Origin: a virus
Reading direction: 5' to 3' (one strand)
DNA: 64,000 nucleotides
IMG/VR virus record: IMGVR_UViG_3300010885_036069
Span: 1 to 64,000 of that record
The position numbers were made by a program, and so were the translations under genes. Shown piece after piece: positions 35,226 through 43,701 of this stretch. How positions within the stretch are numbered: the stretch's first letter is position 1; each line of letters begins with the position of its first letter. The notes below the pieces were generated by a model. It searched no databases, had not been told where the DNA came from, and worked only from the letters and a program-made list of their open reading frames with translations.

Positions 35226-36196
35226 ACTCATCTGAACGATCACAGCGTGATGCGTTGATCAAGGATGCTTATGATCATGGTGAGCGTATTGCGAATATCG
35301 CAAGTGCCACTAGTACATCCGAGGCAGTGGTCTATTCGATCATTCGGTCAGGGCGTAAGGATGGCACTGTCACTCGCACTAGTCGCTCGGCATACTTGGC
35401 CGATCCGGAGAAGGTGGCTAAGCGCCAGAAGCGCAATGCGGCAGTGGTTGAAATGTACGAATCGGGAATGACCCTTGCTGAAATCGGTTCCTCACTTGGC
35501 ATAAGTGGGGAAGCAGTTCGGAAGATCATCCGAAATAGCGCAGGACTCAGTGATGAGATGAAGACCGCCTCGTACTACAAGGAGCGTCGCTACGAGCGGT
35601 TTGTCAATGAGTATGGGGAAAAGGTTGATGCGCTCTTTGATGAGAAGCGCAACATGGCTGAAGTGATCGCCTCCTTCCCCGAGCTGAAGGCGACAGACGT
35701 CAAGCGATTCCTCAAAGCAAAGTCAAAGTCAGTTGTCCAGACGCGCACATCAAGAATGCACTGGACAAAGGAGCGCATCATTAGCGTCCTCAAGGATGCT
35801 GCTGATGAGCGTGATCGCCTTTCTACTGTTGATTACGACAAGTGGCGCAACTCTGGTGCGCTCTTTGAGGGTCGTATCCCACCCACGAAACTGGTCATCT
35901 GCTGGCGCTTTGATACCTGGAACAATGCGATTGAGGCTGCTGGCCTTGATCCAATCAGTTCTAAGCGTCGTGTCTACTCACGGTCTTGGAATCGCTCTGA
36001 TGCAATCACAGCAGTTCGTACCTACGCCAGCGAGTCGCTTGATATGGGTAAGCGCCCCACTTCCGCTGGATACGAGAAGTGGAGTCCATCGAAGAGCGGG
36101 GTTCCATGTCGGGCAACACTCGCATACGCCTCAGGTGGAATGAAGTGGTCAGAGATGTTGCGTGAAGCATTTGATGGGATTGAGGAGAATCAGTGA
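35222..36196 (+). CDS. HTH protein with homing-endonuclease-associated repeats, paralogue A
   Basis: 324 aa. Two HTH motifs at the N-terminus (GERIANIASATSTSEAVVYS; GMTLAEIGSSLGISGEAVRK), then two copies of a W..R..I..l...P....Y..W....P....FGSW.nAl.aAGl-type unit (WRFDTWNNAIEAAGL; then SAGYEKWSPSK). This resembles the homing-endonuclease-associated repeat, a DNA-reading module, but no HNH nuclease is present. Translationally coupled to its paralogue. Confidence 0.65.
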   Translation: MNSSERSQRDALIKDAYDHGERIANIASATSTSEAVVYSIIRSGRKDGTVTRTSRSAYLADPEKVAKRQKRNAAVVEMYESGMTLAEIGSSLGISGEAVRKIIRNSAGLSDEMKTASYYKERRYERFVNEYGEKVDALFDEKRNMAEVIASFPELKATDVKRFLKAKSKSVVQTRTSRMHWTKERIISVLKDAADERDRLSTVDYDKWRNSGALFEGRIPPTKLVICWRFDTWNNAIEAAGLDPISSKRRVYSRSWNRSDAITAVRTYASESLDMGKRPTSAGYEKWSPSKSGVPCRATLAYASGGMKWSEMLREAFDGIEENQ

Positions 36197-37122
36197 ATAG
36201 CACAAAGCGACAGGCACGCAATCAGGAAATCATCAATGACTACAACTCACGAATGAAGGTTGTTGACATTGCCCGCAAGCATGACCTCAGTGTTGTTTCG
36301 CTCTCGGTGATCATCAGGGCTGCTCGCACCTTGGGTCATGTGACATGGGATGGCAAGGAGGATAAGTCAGAGCGCAATCAGTCAATCATTGCTCAGTATC
36401 AGTCAGGACTCACCATGGAGTCCATTGCTCAGGGATATGGACTTTCCCGTGAGCGCATTCGTCAGATCCTCAGCGACAATGACATTGAGTCACGCTCACT
36501 CACTCAAGCAAATGAGGAGGCTTACAGGAACTGGGTACTTGAGAATGGTGATGAGGTCAACGAAACATTTGATCGCGTTCGCAGTATCAGTGGAACTGCT
36601 GCTGCCCTCCCAACACACCCAACAACTTGGGTTCGTCGCTTCTTGAGCAATCGCAAGCACGAGTCAATCCGAACAAAGGGTTCTGAGAAGTTCTGGAATA
36701 GAGAACGCTTGATCGCTGTGGTGAAGGACGCTTCAATTGATGGGGTGCTGACCATTCCTCGCTATCAGAGGTGGCGCAACTCCGGAGTGAAGTTTGAGGG
36801 TCGCACTCCACCCACACATGCCATCATCGTCTGGACATTTGGGTCGTGGAACAAGGCTCTCTTAGAGGCCGGCATTACCTCATCAGAGAGAAAGAACAAT
36901 CGGATCTACTCACGCACATGGTCAGTTGATGATGCTTACAGTGCTGTGCGTGTCTACTCATCCGAAATGATGAGCATGGGAAAGCGCCCCACATTCGCTG
37001 GCTATGGTGAGTGGAGTCATGAGAACCCTGGCTACCCATCCAACACATACATTCGAGTGTTGACAAACAAGCCATGGGCCGAAGTTCTTCGTGAAGTGAT
37101 GACACCAACTAAAGAGTCATGA
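36193..37122 (+). CDS. HTH protein with homing-endonuclease-associated repeats, paralogue B
   Basis: 309 aa, the same order as the preceding protein: HTH (RMKVVDIARKHDLSVVSLSV), HTH (GLTMESIAQGYGLSRERIRQ), two repeat units (WTFGSWNKALLEAGI; FAGYGEWSHEN). The two are clear tandem paralogues with diverged sequence, overlapping by 4 bases. They could form a heterodimer binding a long DNA site. Confidence 0.65.
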   Translation: MNSTKRQARNQEIINDYNSRMKVVDIARKHDLSVVSLSVIIRAARTLGHVTWDGKEDKSERNQSIIAQYQSGLTMESIAQGYGLSRERIRQILSDNDIESRSLTQANEEAYRNWVLENGDEVNETFDRVRSISGTAAALPTHPTTWVRRFLSNRKHESIRTKGSEKFWNRERLIAVVKDASIDGVLTIPRYQRWRNSGVKFEGRTPPTHAIIVWTFGSWNKALLEAGITSSERKNNRIYSRTWSVDDAYSAVRVYSSEMMSMGKRPTFAGYGEWSHENPGYPSNTYIRVLTNKPWAEVLREVMTPTKES

Positions 37123-37628
37123 CCATCCTCTCTCATAGGCAACTGTTGCTTCTCGCATATGAGTCAGCATCCAACTCCATCCACCCATCAACACAAGTAG
37201 GCTCGCTGCTCTACTACCCTCGTCTTGACGGTGGTATCCCATATCCAGACACTGCTGGCAATAACACCATTCCAAGTGGATTGATTGATAGTTTAGATAG
37301 GTGGTCATCCCCCTTTATGAGGAATCTGTATGTTGAACACTCAGAGCGTTCGACGATCTATGCAGCGGCAAGGCAGGGGATTTGTACTGATCTGCTCGGA
37401 ATGGTTGCGACTTGGGCGGCTTGCTCGGATTGCGCTAGGGCGATCATTGCTGCTGGTATCACTGAAGTGCTTACGGATGCACGCTCATACGAGAGGACAG
37501 CCCCTGAGTGGAGAGATACAGTCCTACTTGGAAGAGAAATGATGAAGGAGGCCGGAGTCAAAGTGATTGACTACAACGGCCCCCTCATTGGTGAACTACG
37601 TCAAGGTGGAGAGATCGTCACTCTGTAA
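37119..37628 (+). CDS. Deaminase-fold protein with HSE in place of HAE
   Basis: 169 aa. YVEHSERSTIYAAAR gives His74 and Glu76, and ACSDC gives Cys102 and Cys105: the zinc and proton-shuttle residues of dCMP/cytidine deaminases, with Ser instead of Ala between. An N-terminal insert (YYPRLDGGIPYPDTAG) lies in the substrate loop. Possibly a dCMP deaminase or a guanine/modified-base deaminase. Confidence 0.68.
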   Translation: MTILSHRQLLLLAYESASNSIHPSTQVGSLLYYPRLDGGIPYPDTAGNNTIPSGLIDSLDRWSSPFMRNLYVEHSERSTIYAAARQGICTDLLGMVATWAACSDCARAIIAAGITEVLTDARSYERTAPEWRDTVLLGREMMKEAGVKVIDYNGPLIGELRQGGEIVTL

Positions 37629-37863
37629 GTGACTTCTTCTTCCAAGTGACTGCATTGCTGATGTAGACAGATGCCCATAGGGCAGTGAGTGCTACGAACC
37701 CCCATCTCTCAGTGATGATGGAGTATGTGGCCCACGGGATTGTCATCACTCCCACAATGATGAGCCATCCCCACCAGATATGTCGTGTTGCTATGACACG
37801 CATGAATGTGATGCCCACCACCTCACAGGCAAAGAGCAACCATGTCCATGCTTGTTCGCTCAT
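37618..37863 (-). CDS. Small membrane protein, three helices
   Basis: 81 aa. Hydrophobic segments at about 8-25, 30-48 and 55-72 (TWLLFACEVVGITFM; WGWLIIVGVMTIPW; FVALTALWASVYIS) with a charged tail WKKKSLTE. Holin-like in size but with three helices; function unknown. Its end overlaps the deaminase gene by 11 bases. Last gene of a leftward operon. Confidence 0.65.
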   Translation of the reverse strand: MSEQAWTWLLFACEVVGITFMRVIATRHIWWGWLIIVGVMTIPWATYSIITERWGFVALTALWASVYISNAVTWKKKSLTE

Positions 37864-37866
37864 TGC

Positions 37867-38079
37867 TCACCATGTTCCATTGGCAAGTTTCTGAATGCGC
37901 TCATTCAGTTGCTCAACCTCATGTACCTGATTGTCAAGCTCAGCACGAAGGAGTATGGCTTCCTCAATGAATGCGACCAATACAGGTCGAAGGTCAATCC
38001 AATTGTTTCCATCATGGATCTTGATGAGTCCTGCTGTCCTGATGGTATTGATGAGTTGTTCTGGAGTCATGCCACTCAT
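37867..38079 (-). CDS. Small protein, HTH-like start and coiled-coil tail
   Basis: 70 aa. MSGMTPEQLINTIRTAGLIK, then ILLRAELDNQVHEVEQLNERI, a heptad coiled coil. Overlaps the upstream stop by 4 bases. No named family. Confidence 0.58.
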   Translation of the reverse strand: MSGMTPEQLINTIRTAGLIKIHDGNNWIDLRPVLVAFIEEAILLRAELDNQVHEVEQLNERIQKLANGTW

Positions 38080-38360
38080 CCTATTGCATCTGACTCAATG
38101 CCAATACGCACATGACGTCTGTCATGAGCATCCAAGTACTGAATCCCATCACTCAGAGTGACTGGCCATTCGCTCTCTGTCACAGGCCATTCACTCTTTG
38201 GAGGTCGGATGATGAGTGCCTCCTCTACCCCACACTGTGAGCAGATCTCTGTTTCGTTGTCAGTCCTGCTCAATGCTCCTGGGTATGCACCAGGTGCATC
38301 GTTACTTGGAATGTACCCTTCACATCGAGGACAGATGATGGTTATCGCTGTGTTGTTCAC
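38076..38360 (-). CDS. Zinc-ribbon protein
   Basis: 94 aa. CPRC and CSQC at 10-13 and 40-43 form a zinc ribbon around a GAYPGALSRTDN loop, common in phage small proteins. The centre carries a short tandem repeat (SEWPVTESEWPVT). ATGA-type coupling on both sides. Confidence 0.65.
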   Translation of the reverse strand: MNNTAITIICPRCEGYIPSNDAPGAYPGALSRTDNETEICSQCGVEEALIIRPPKSEWPVTESEWPVTLSDGIQYLDAHDRRHVRIGIESDAIG

Positions 38361-38824
38361 TTGGCTTCTTCTTTCTCTTTGAGTCGATCTACTTGAGGAT
38401 CACGCACCTCATAGGAACCTTTGCCTACCCTGAGGAAGTATGTGATGTGTTCATTCATGAACTTACGAGCTGTTGCTTCTGAGAACTGTCCAGCCTCTGC
38501 TACATCAAGGACTGTCACTACTGATCCAACACTCTCAGACATCCACTGCATTGCTGCTTTGCGCTTATCAACATTTCGGATCTTGCGCTCAGGATCAACT
38601 GAGTCACTGCCACATAGTTCTTCAATGACTCTGTTAGCAATTGAGTAACCACGCAATGCACTAGATGATCGTTCACCAGTTGTGATGAACACACATTCAG
38701 CACGATGACGCTCTCCCATTAGGAGTAGTTCATCCTTTGGAATCAGTTGATGTGATCCATGCTTCTTGAGTGCTGATGAGTATGAGTTCTTGAACTCGTT
38801 GTCCACCTCTTTGATGGTTTTCAT
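38357..38824 (-). CDS. Hypothetical protein, possible winged HTH
   Basis: 155 aa. C-terminal VVTVLDVAEAGQFSEATARKFMNEHITYFLR suggests an HTH with a following wing; the N-terminus is charged and helical. Possibly DNA-binding. Part of the same operon. Confidence 0.58.
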   Translation of the reverse strand: MKTIKEVDNEFKNSYSSALKKHGSHQLIPKDELLLMGERHRAECVFITTGERSSSALRGYSIANRVIEELCGSDSVDPERKIRNVDKRKAAMQWMSESVGSVVTVLDVAEAGQFSEATARKFMNEHITYFLRVGKGSYEVRDPQVDRLKEKEEAK

Positions 38825-39150
38825 TGATTCTCTCCTCTGAGGTATTCCATACCCATTGACACGCCAATGCTGATGGCTGATGTGACTCGTGCTATTGACA
38901 TAGGTACTTCAATCTCTGATGTCGGAATCATTGAATCAAGGTACTCATCTGAGTACACGACAATGACATCATCCATCAGGTCACTTGCTATGAGGACCGG
39001 ACCTGTACCTCCATCGATTGATGATGCAGGTGCTGTCACGACTAGGACATTACGTCCCCACTCAGTCGTGGCTGTGACCATCACGTTCTTGTCCTCATTC
39101 TTTTCAAATCGAATCATCGGCACTTGGCCTGAGCTGTTGCTCTCCGTCAT
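38821..39150 (-). CDS. Hypothetical beta-rich protein
   Basis: 109 aa from ATG 39150 with AGAGAGGTT upstream. VMVTATTEWGRNVLVVTAPA and DDVIVVYSDEYLDSMIP are strands; a helix ends it. First gene of the five-gene leftward operon, fed by the class I box at 39191. Confidence 0.6.
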   Translation of the reverse strand: MTESNSSGQVPMIRFEKNEDKNVMVTATTEWGRNVLVVTAPASSIDGGTGPVLIASDLMDDVIVVYSDEYLDSMIPTSEIEVPMSIARVTSAISIGVSMGMEYLRGENQ

Positions 39151-39190
39151 GTGAACCTCTCTCGTATATGACAGGAACATTGTTGTCCCT

Positions 39191-39229
39191 GTGTAGGTAG
39201 TAACGCACGATGCATTGATAGATGTGCAT
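39191..39229 (-). promoter_or_regulatory. Class I box, outlying copy
   Basis: GCACATC, GTGCGTTACTAC, TACACA, read leftward. It lies 14 kb from the other copies, next to the origin candidate. Confidence 0.5.
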
Positions 39230-39350
39230 CGGCTTATGTGATTGATGAATAGGATACACATAGGCAATGGTCAATGCAAGGGCAATGCATCTGGGCAATG
39301 AGCATGGGCATGGGCTGAGCCTGGTATCAATATGATCTTTTGATTTTATG

Positions 39351-39665
39351 GTTGTGAATAACCTGTGGATATGACTGTGGATATCCTATGGGTAACTGGG
39401 AGAGGCACCCCTGTGGGTAACTTGTCCACAGTCCCGTCATCGTTATCCACAATGTTGTCCACAGGATAAGGCCTATCCTGTGGACAACACGAGGGTTATC
39501 CCCAGCCTTATCCACAGACCTGCTGACTCCGACGGGACTATCCACAGCCTTGTGGATAAGTGATGCCTGTGGATAACTATCGACCTGTGGATATCCATGT
39601 GGATAACCCTGTGGATATGTGGACAACCTGTGGATATGTGGATAACTCTGTGGATAAATGCGGGA
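39351..39665. other. Candidate replication origin: DnaA-box cluster
   Basis: Eleven exact TTRTCCACA boxes (either strand) between 39422 and 39657: 39422, 39443, 39455, 39479, 39508, 39551, 39568, 39598, 39618, 39637, 39649, plus near matches such as TGTGGATAT. The left half holds mostly forward boxes and the right half mostly reverse ones. Lies at a strand switch between a leftward and a rightward operon. No iteron-binding initiator gene is adjacent, so host DnaA may act. Confidence 0.72.
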
Positions 39666-39775
39666 CTCCCAACTTTCCGGGGCCGGTCAGAAAGTGGGGG
39701 GGGACCAATATGGATCATCTAAGCCCCTTTTTCTGTTCGTACAAACGGAACGCCTCTCACTTGCTAGTCCTCTAT

Positions 39776-39804
39776 TTGACTTGTTCTATTTGGACTGTCA
39801 TACT
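39776..39804 (+). promoter_or_regulatory. Sigma-70-like promoter
   Basis: TTGACT (39776-39781), 17 bases, CATACT (39799-39804). Drives the rightward block starting with the deacetylase-like gene. Confidence 0.65.
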
Positions 39805-39849
39805 GCTCGGGAAGTAATTATCCACTATCTACTTGACCAGGAGGTCTTT

Positions 39850-40737
39850 ATGAACATCTATTTCAATAACTCTTACACGGCATCGCTATTTGCCTTTGAC
39901 ACCACCCGCAAGTCTGGCGATGTGGCTCAGTCTCTTCTAGATCGGCCCATTGACGGAATTACGCTTGTCGATCCTGTCGGATTCGCCCAGCGTGCTGAGG
40001 CGCTTATCAATATGGTTCACTCTTTTGACTATTACACCGCCGTCAAGTCGGGCAACCCACGCGACGTGGCGGAATCACAGGGCTTCTCATGGGACGAAGG
40101 AATCTTCCCAATGGCGCTAAATCACACCGCCGGTGTTGTCGCTGCTGCTGATGAAGCACTCAACCTCAACCGAGCGACGGGAACGCTCTCGTCAGGCTTG
40201 CACCACGCTAAGTGGGACCAAGGCGAAGGTTTCTGCACCTTCAATGGGCTTGCTGTTGCAGCTCGCCATGCGGTTGATGCAGGAGCGCGCGTTCTCATCC
40301 TTGACTTTGATGCCCATTGTGGCGGAGGCACCTACAGCCTTCTTGAAGACATCGGTGGTTATGTGACTCACATTGATGTGTCCGTTTCAGGCTTCGACAT
40401 GTACCGCACCGACGGCAATAATAAGTTGGTCATGTCTGAGTCCGGTTCATATGAATGGGATATCAACGCAGCACTTGATTACGCAAGCACCCTTGGACAG
40501 TTTGATTTGTGTCTGTATAACGCCGGCATGGATCCGTTCAACTGCGGTGTGAGCATTGATGAATTGGTCGCTCGGGAGAACGCTGTTGCTGCCTTCTGTC
40601 GCGATCATGTCCCCGCTACGGCCTTTACTTTGGCTGGTGGCTACACCTGGGGCGACGTGGAAATGAGCGAAATCGTTGATCTTCACCGCCTCACAATTAC
40701 GAGCTTTCAGGAGAGTTATGACTGCATCACAAACTGA
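39850..40737 (+). CDS. Histone-deacetylase-like amidohydrolase
   Basis: 295 aa from ATG 39850 with CAGGAGGTC upstream. GLHHAKWDQGEGFCTFNGLA (double His near 118), DFDAHCGGGT near 153 and NAGMD near 226 supply the charge-relay histidines and the three zinc ligands (D, H, D) of the HDAC/acetylpolyamine amidohydrolase fold; GGYTW matches the late glycine turn. It could remove acetyl groups from polyamine, protein or a modified nucleotide. Rare in phages. Confidence 0.78.
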   Translation: MNIYFNNSYTASLFAFDTTRKSGDVAQSLLDRPIDGITLVDPVGFAQRAEALINMVHSFDYYTAVKSGNPRDVAESQGFSWDEGIFPMALNHTAGVVAAADEALNLNRATGTLSSGLHHAKWDQGEGFCTFNGLAVAARHAVDAGARVLILDFDAHCGGGTYSLLEDIGGYVTHIDVSVSGFDMYRTDGNNKLVMSESGSYEWDINAALDYASTLGQFDLCLYNAGMDPFNCGVSIDELVARENAVAAFCRDHVPATAFTLAGGYTWGDVEMSEIVDLHRLTITSFQESYDCITN

Positions 40738-41164
40738 CATTGTTTTACACTTGCTTGATGTTGACTCCATTGAGCGTTTTACCTGCAATTGGGGGATGCA
40801 TCCCGAACCAAGTTTTTGGGATGTTGACGATGACACCTACATCAACGGCATCGTCATGACCATTGACAAGGATTACATCCTTGGTTCTCTGCTTGAAATC
40901 GTTGAGCGGAGTTCCGGCGTGGTCAGTTACCTTGCTGTAGTTGAGTTCCATGGTCCTGTTTTTGTGGGCGTGGAAATCGCAGTACGTGATTGGGATGCCG
41001 AGTGGTACCCCAATCCAGCAGGGACATTCTTTGATCGGAAGGTTTCTCAAGAGCTGGCATGCATTTGGGCAGTGGGGAAGATCCACGGGCTGATTGACTC
41101 CTGGTACGATAGGAAGAAGGCCACCTCGGAACGGACCCTCAATGCAATCACAGAACAAGATTGA
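40718..41164 (+). CDS. Hypothetical protein
   Basis: 148 aa from ATG 40718 with CAGGAGAG upstream; overlaps the previous gene by 20 bases. ERFTCNWGMHPEPSFWDVDD, then DYILGSLLEIVERSSGVVSY and WYPNPAGTFFDRKVSQEL. No family recognised. Confidence 0.6.
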   Translation: MTASQTDIVLHLLDVDSIERFTCNWGMHPEPSFWDVDDDTYINGIVMTIDKDYILGSLLEIVERSSGVVSYLAVVEFHGPVFVGVEIAVRDWDAEWYPNPAGTFFDRKVSQELACIWAVGKIHGLIDSWYDRKKATSERTLNAITEQD

Positions 41165-41459
41165 TTTAGTCGCTGCTGAAATGCGCGCCCGAGTCAATAA
41201 ATTAAAACTTGAGTCAACTATCAGTTCATATGAACGGACCCAGATGGGCCTTTTGGCGACTCGACTTAGCGAGAACCTTCCCTACGGGGATGACTCTGAG
41301 GTTGCCCGTCTTGAGTGGATGCTGATTTTCCTAGAGGGCGATTTTGACTGGAAGAACAAGTACAAGGAAGTTTTCGGTTCTGCACTCAAAGAGCCGAAAA
41401 AGAAACGGGATATGAAGTTTCCCAAGCCACGATTTGAAACAAGATCGGAAATGGCGTGA
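41142..41459 (+). CDS. Small module protein A1 (YKEVFG family)
   Basis: 105 aa from ATG 41142. MRARVNKLKLESTISSYERT, then ARLEWMLIFLEGDFDWKNKY and KEVFG closely parallel the C-terminal part of the protein at 43240-43701. Each paralogue sits directly before a very large protein, with overlapping ends, suggesting a chaperone, adaptor or docking partner. Confidence 0.65.
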   Translation: MQSQNKIDLVAAEMRARVNKLKLESTISSYERTQMGLLATRLSENLPYGDDSEVARLEWMLIFLEGDFDWKNKYKEVFGSALKEPKKKRDMKFPKPRFETRSEMA

Positions 41460-43147
41460 ATTGGACTTCTATCAAGGTGGTGCAGGGCCGAATCGGTGGG
41501 ACTTCCCCATCGGTCGGCTCAGCAGCGCGCATGACGAGAAATCTGAAGCCCGCTGCCTATGATCCGGATTCTGTAGACATTGATAATGATGGTTGGCATC
41601 AAGAAGGAACGACTGCTCAGTGGTTCGGATTGGGTCGTAATCATGTGCTATTTCGCGCTATAGCCCAGGCTTTTCGCAACGAAGGTGGCGACGGTCAGAC
41701 TATGGCCATGCAGCGGCAGTTTATTGATCTTGAGGTACGACGAAATGCGCCGCCAGTTGAGTTGTCAGATGAAGATACTGACATTGCATTTATTGCTGGA
41801 GTTCTAACCAACAACGATCCGACTCGGGATCAACTCAGCGTTGCCGAACTAGCAACTGCTAGGCGATTCTTAAAATATCGCCAAGATAGTCGAAATGAAT
41901 TTGAGCCGAGAAACAAGCCCTTTCAGGATCTTGATGGAGAAATTACTCCGGATTCCGATGGCTCAGTTAAGGGTGCAATCAAGCGACTCATTGAAGCCCG
42001 CAAGAAGCGTCGCGAAGAGCGTGAATCACGATTTCAAGAAGAAGTTGATCGGATGATTGACGATCCAACCAAAGATCTAGCGATTGAATACAAAGATCGC
42101 TACATGACCGACATGAACAACGCTAAAGAATCCTACGATGAAATTTATCGTAGGATTATGGATGATTACGCCAAAAAAGTCCGGCGCCCGAGTGCAAATC
42201 AATGGGAAACCTCTCCAGAAATTCGCGAATGGGAAAGAATGAACCCTGAGCCAAACCACAGACTCTACGATTCTCATTCTGATCTTCTTGATGCTATGGG
42301 TGAATGGAATGATGCTCGATCGGACAAGGTTTGGGAACTTTCGCGTCCGGCATATCAGGCTTGGGTTGCAGAAGTTGAGAAGATGGCGAATGAGGAGTTC
42401 AAGCGAATTCACGGATCCTTACCAGGAGAAGGCACGGAAGACCTCCAAAGTCAAACGGGCTTACTCACGGATATGTTCACTTTTTCGGCAATGGGCCGTG
42501 ACGGCCAGCAATACGATTTCCGAGTTGAGAATGTTGTAGACATGTTTGGATCTCTAATGATCCAAGGCGGAGTTTACGATAAGGATGGAAACAACATTGG
42601 AACCTACGAGCGTTCCTTTAAGGATGAGTCAAGAGATGTTCATCATGATCATCTGATTTTTAATTCAAGTGTTCAAAACCTTGGACTTGGTAGCATTTTT
42701 AATGCTCGCAATGAACAAGTTTACAAACTGATGGGTTTTGAGAGCATTTCTACTGCCGGCTTGTCAAACGATAAGGAATACAAGGGTGCCACTCATTGGC
42801 CCAAGAATGGATTTGATTGGGCAGACGACTGGGAGCGAGACAAGTTCCTTGGTCGAATTCAGACCTTCATTGATTTTTGGGAAAGCGAAAGCGCAAGAAC
42901 TTCAGATCAAAATGTAACTATTGTCCTGAAAAAACAACTTCCAGATGGAACATTCCAAAATGTTTCTATTCCACTCTTTGCTTCTGCGGAAGAAGTTGAA
43001 ATGATTCGCAAAATGGTAGATATGGCTAGATCACAGGACTTTAATGATCCGAACCGATTGGTTGCAGATGATTTTCTTCAGTTCCAAGGAGCAGAAGAGG
43101 CATTTAAGGTCTGGAAAGCAACCATCAATTACACGAGAAGCATTTAA
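41456..43147 (+). CDS. Large modular protein 1 (one DGWHQEGT module)
   Basis: 563 aa. Residues 30-60 carry KPAAYDPDSVDIDNDGWHQE, an EF-hand-like acidic loop followed by EGTTAQWFG. A helical middle (140-330) has many charged residues. The C-terminal 230 residues form a domain with IGTYERSF, VHHDHL, NARNEQVYKLMG, GATHWPKNGFDW and SIPLFASAEE. The same module occurs in the next two large proteins. The domain pattern (turn, then basic RNE, then GFDW) loosely recalls GNAT-like folds. Function unknown. Confidence 0.6.
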   Translation: MNWTSIKVVQGRIGGTSPSVGSAARMTRNLKPAAYDPDSVDIDNDGWHQEGTTAQWFGLGRNHVLFRAIAQAFRNEGGDGQTMAMQRQFIDLEVRRNAPPVELSDEDTDIAFIAGVLTNNDPTRDQLSVAELATARRFLKYRQDSRNEFEPRNKPFQDLDGEITPDSDGSVKGAIKRLIEARKKRREERESRFQEEVDRMIDDPTKDLAIEYKDRYMTDMNNAKESYDEIYRRIMDDYAKKVRRPSANQWETSPEIREWERMNPEPNHRLYDSHSDLLDAMGEWNDARSDKVWELSRPAYQAWVAEVEKMANEEFKRIHGSLPGEGTEDLQSQTGLLTDMFTFSAMGRDGQQYDFRVENVVDMFGSLMIQGGVYDKDGNNIGTYERSFKDESRDVHHDHLIFNSSVQNLGLGSIFNARNEQVYKLMGFESISTAGLSNDKEYKGATHWPKNGFDWADDWERDKFLGRIQTFIDFWESESARTSDQNVTIVLKKQLPDGTFQNVSIPLFASAEEVEMIRKMVDMARSQDFNDPNRLVADDFLQFQGAEEAFKVWKATINYTRSI

Positions 43148-43239
43148 GTATACCCTCCCCGCCACAAAATTTTTTCTTGGCTTCGCCATAAGAGATGCGT
43201 TGGTGGTTACTCAGTAAAACCGTCTATTCTGTAGGGATT

Positions 43240-43701
43240 ATGGCTACCGAAAATACAACTCCGCAACCGGCTCAGCCGACCCCAACTCCCGATCCCACAG
43301 CGGCTGCTCCGCCTGCCCCTCCAGAGGCTCCAGCACCCGCTGAAACGCCGACTGGAGAGCGCAAAGTCATCACTCCGCCGATTGACATGCTCGCAGAGCG
43401 GATGCGTGTACGGGTCAATCAGGGGTTCCTGAAGAGCAACCTTTCATCCGTAGATCGGAACTCGGTCAACCATCTTGCGGGAACACTTGCTCTTCAGAGC
43501 GACGAAAAAGACAAGGCATCAGCACGCCTTGAGTATCTGTTGTGTTTTTTGGATGGTGACATTGACTGGAAAAAACGATATAAGGAAGTTTTTGGTCTTG
43601 AACCGCCGAAGGAACGACGCTCTGTGATCATTCCCGAGTCAGTCCGTAAGCGCGGCAAGATTTCTTCAGCCAAGGGTGTAATAGAGGAACCCGATTACTG
43701 A
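43240..43701 (+). CDS. Small module protein A2 (YKEVFG family) with proline-rich N-terminus
   Basis: 153 aa. Residues 1-50 are proline/alanine-rich and flexible (QPAQPTPTPDPTAAAPPAPP). Residues 60-130 match protein A1: MRVRVNQGFLKSNLSSVDRN, RLEYLLCFLDGDIDWKKRY, KEVFG. The stop overlaps the next start. TAGGGATT serves as ribosome site. Confidence 0.65.
   Translation: MATENTTPQPAQPTPTPDPTAAAPPAPPEAPAPAETPTGERKVITPPIDMLAERMRVRVNQGFLKSNLSSVDRNSVNHLAGTLALQSDEKDKASARLEYLLCFLDGDIDWKKRYKEVFGLEPPKERRSVIIPESVRKRGKISSAKGVIEEPDY

Noticed and set aside
39327-39817. Open frames of 80-100 codons on both strands across the DnaA cluster
   Set aside because: Their sequences are short repeats (YPQGYPQ-like, VDN-like) created by the repeated boxes, with no ribosome site or protein-like composition.
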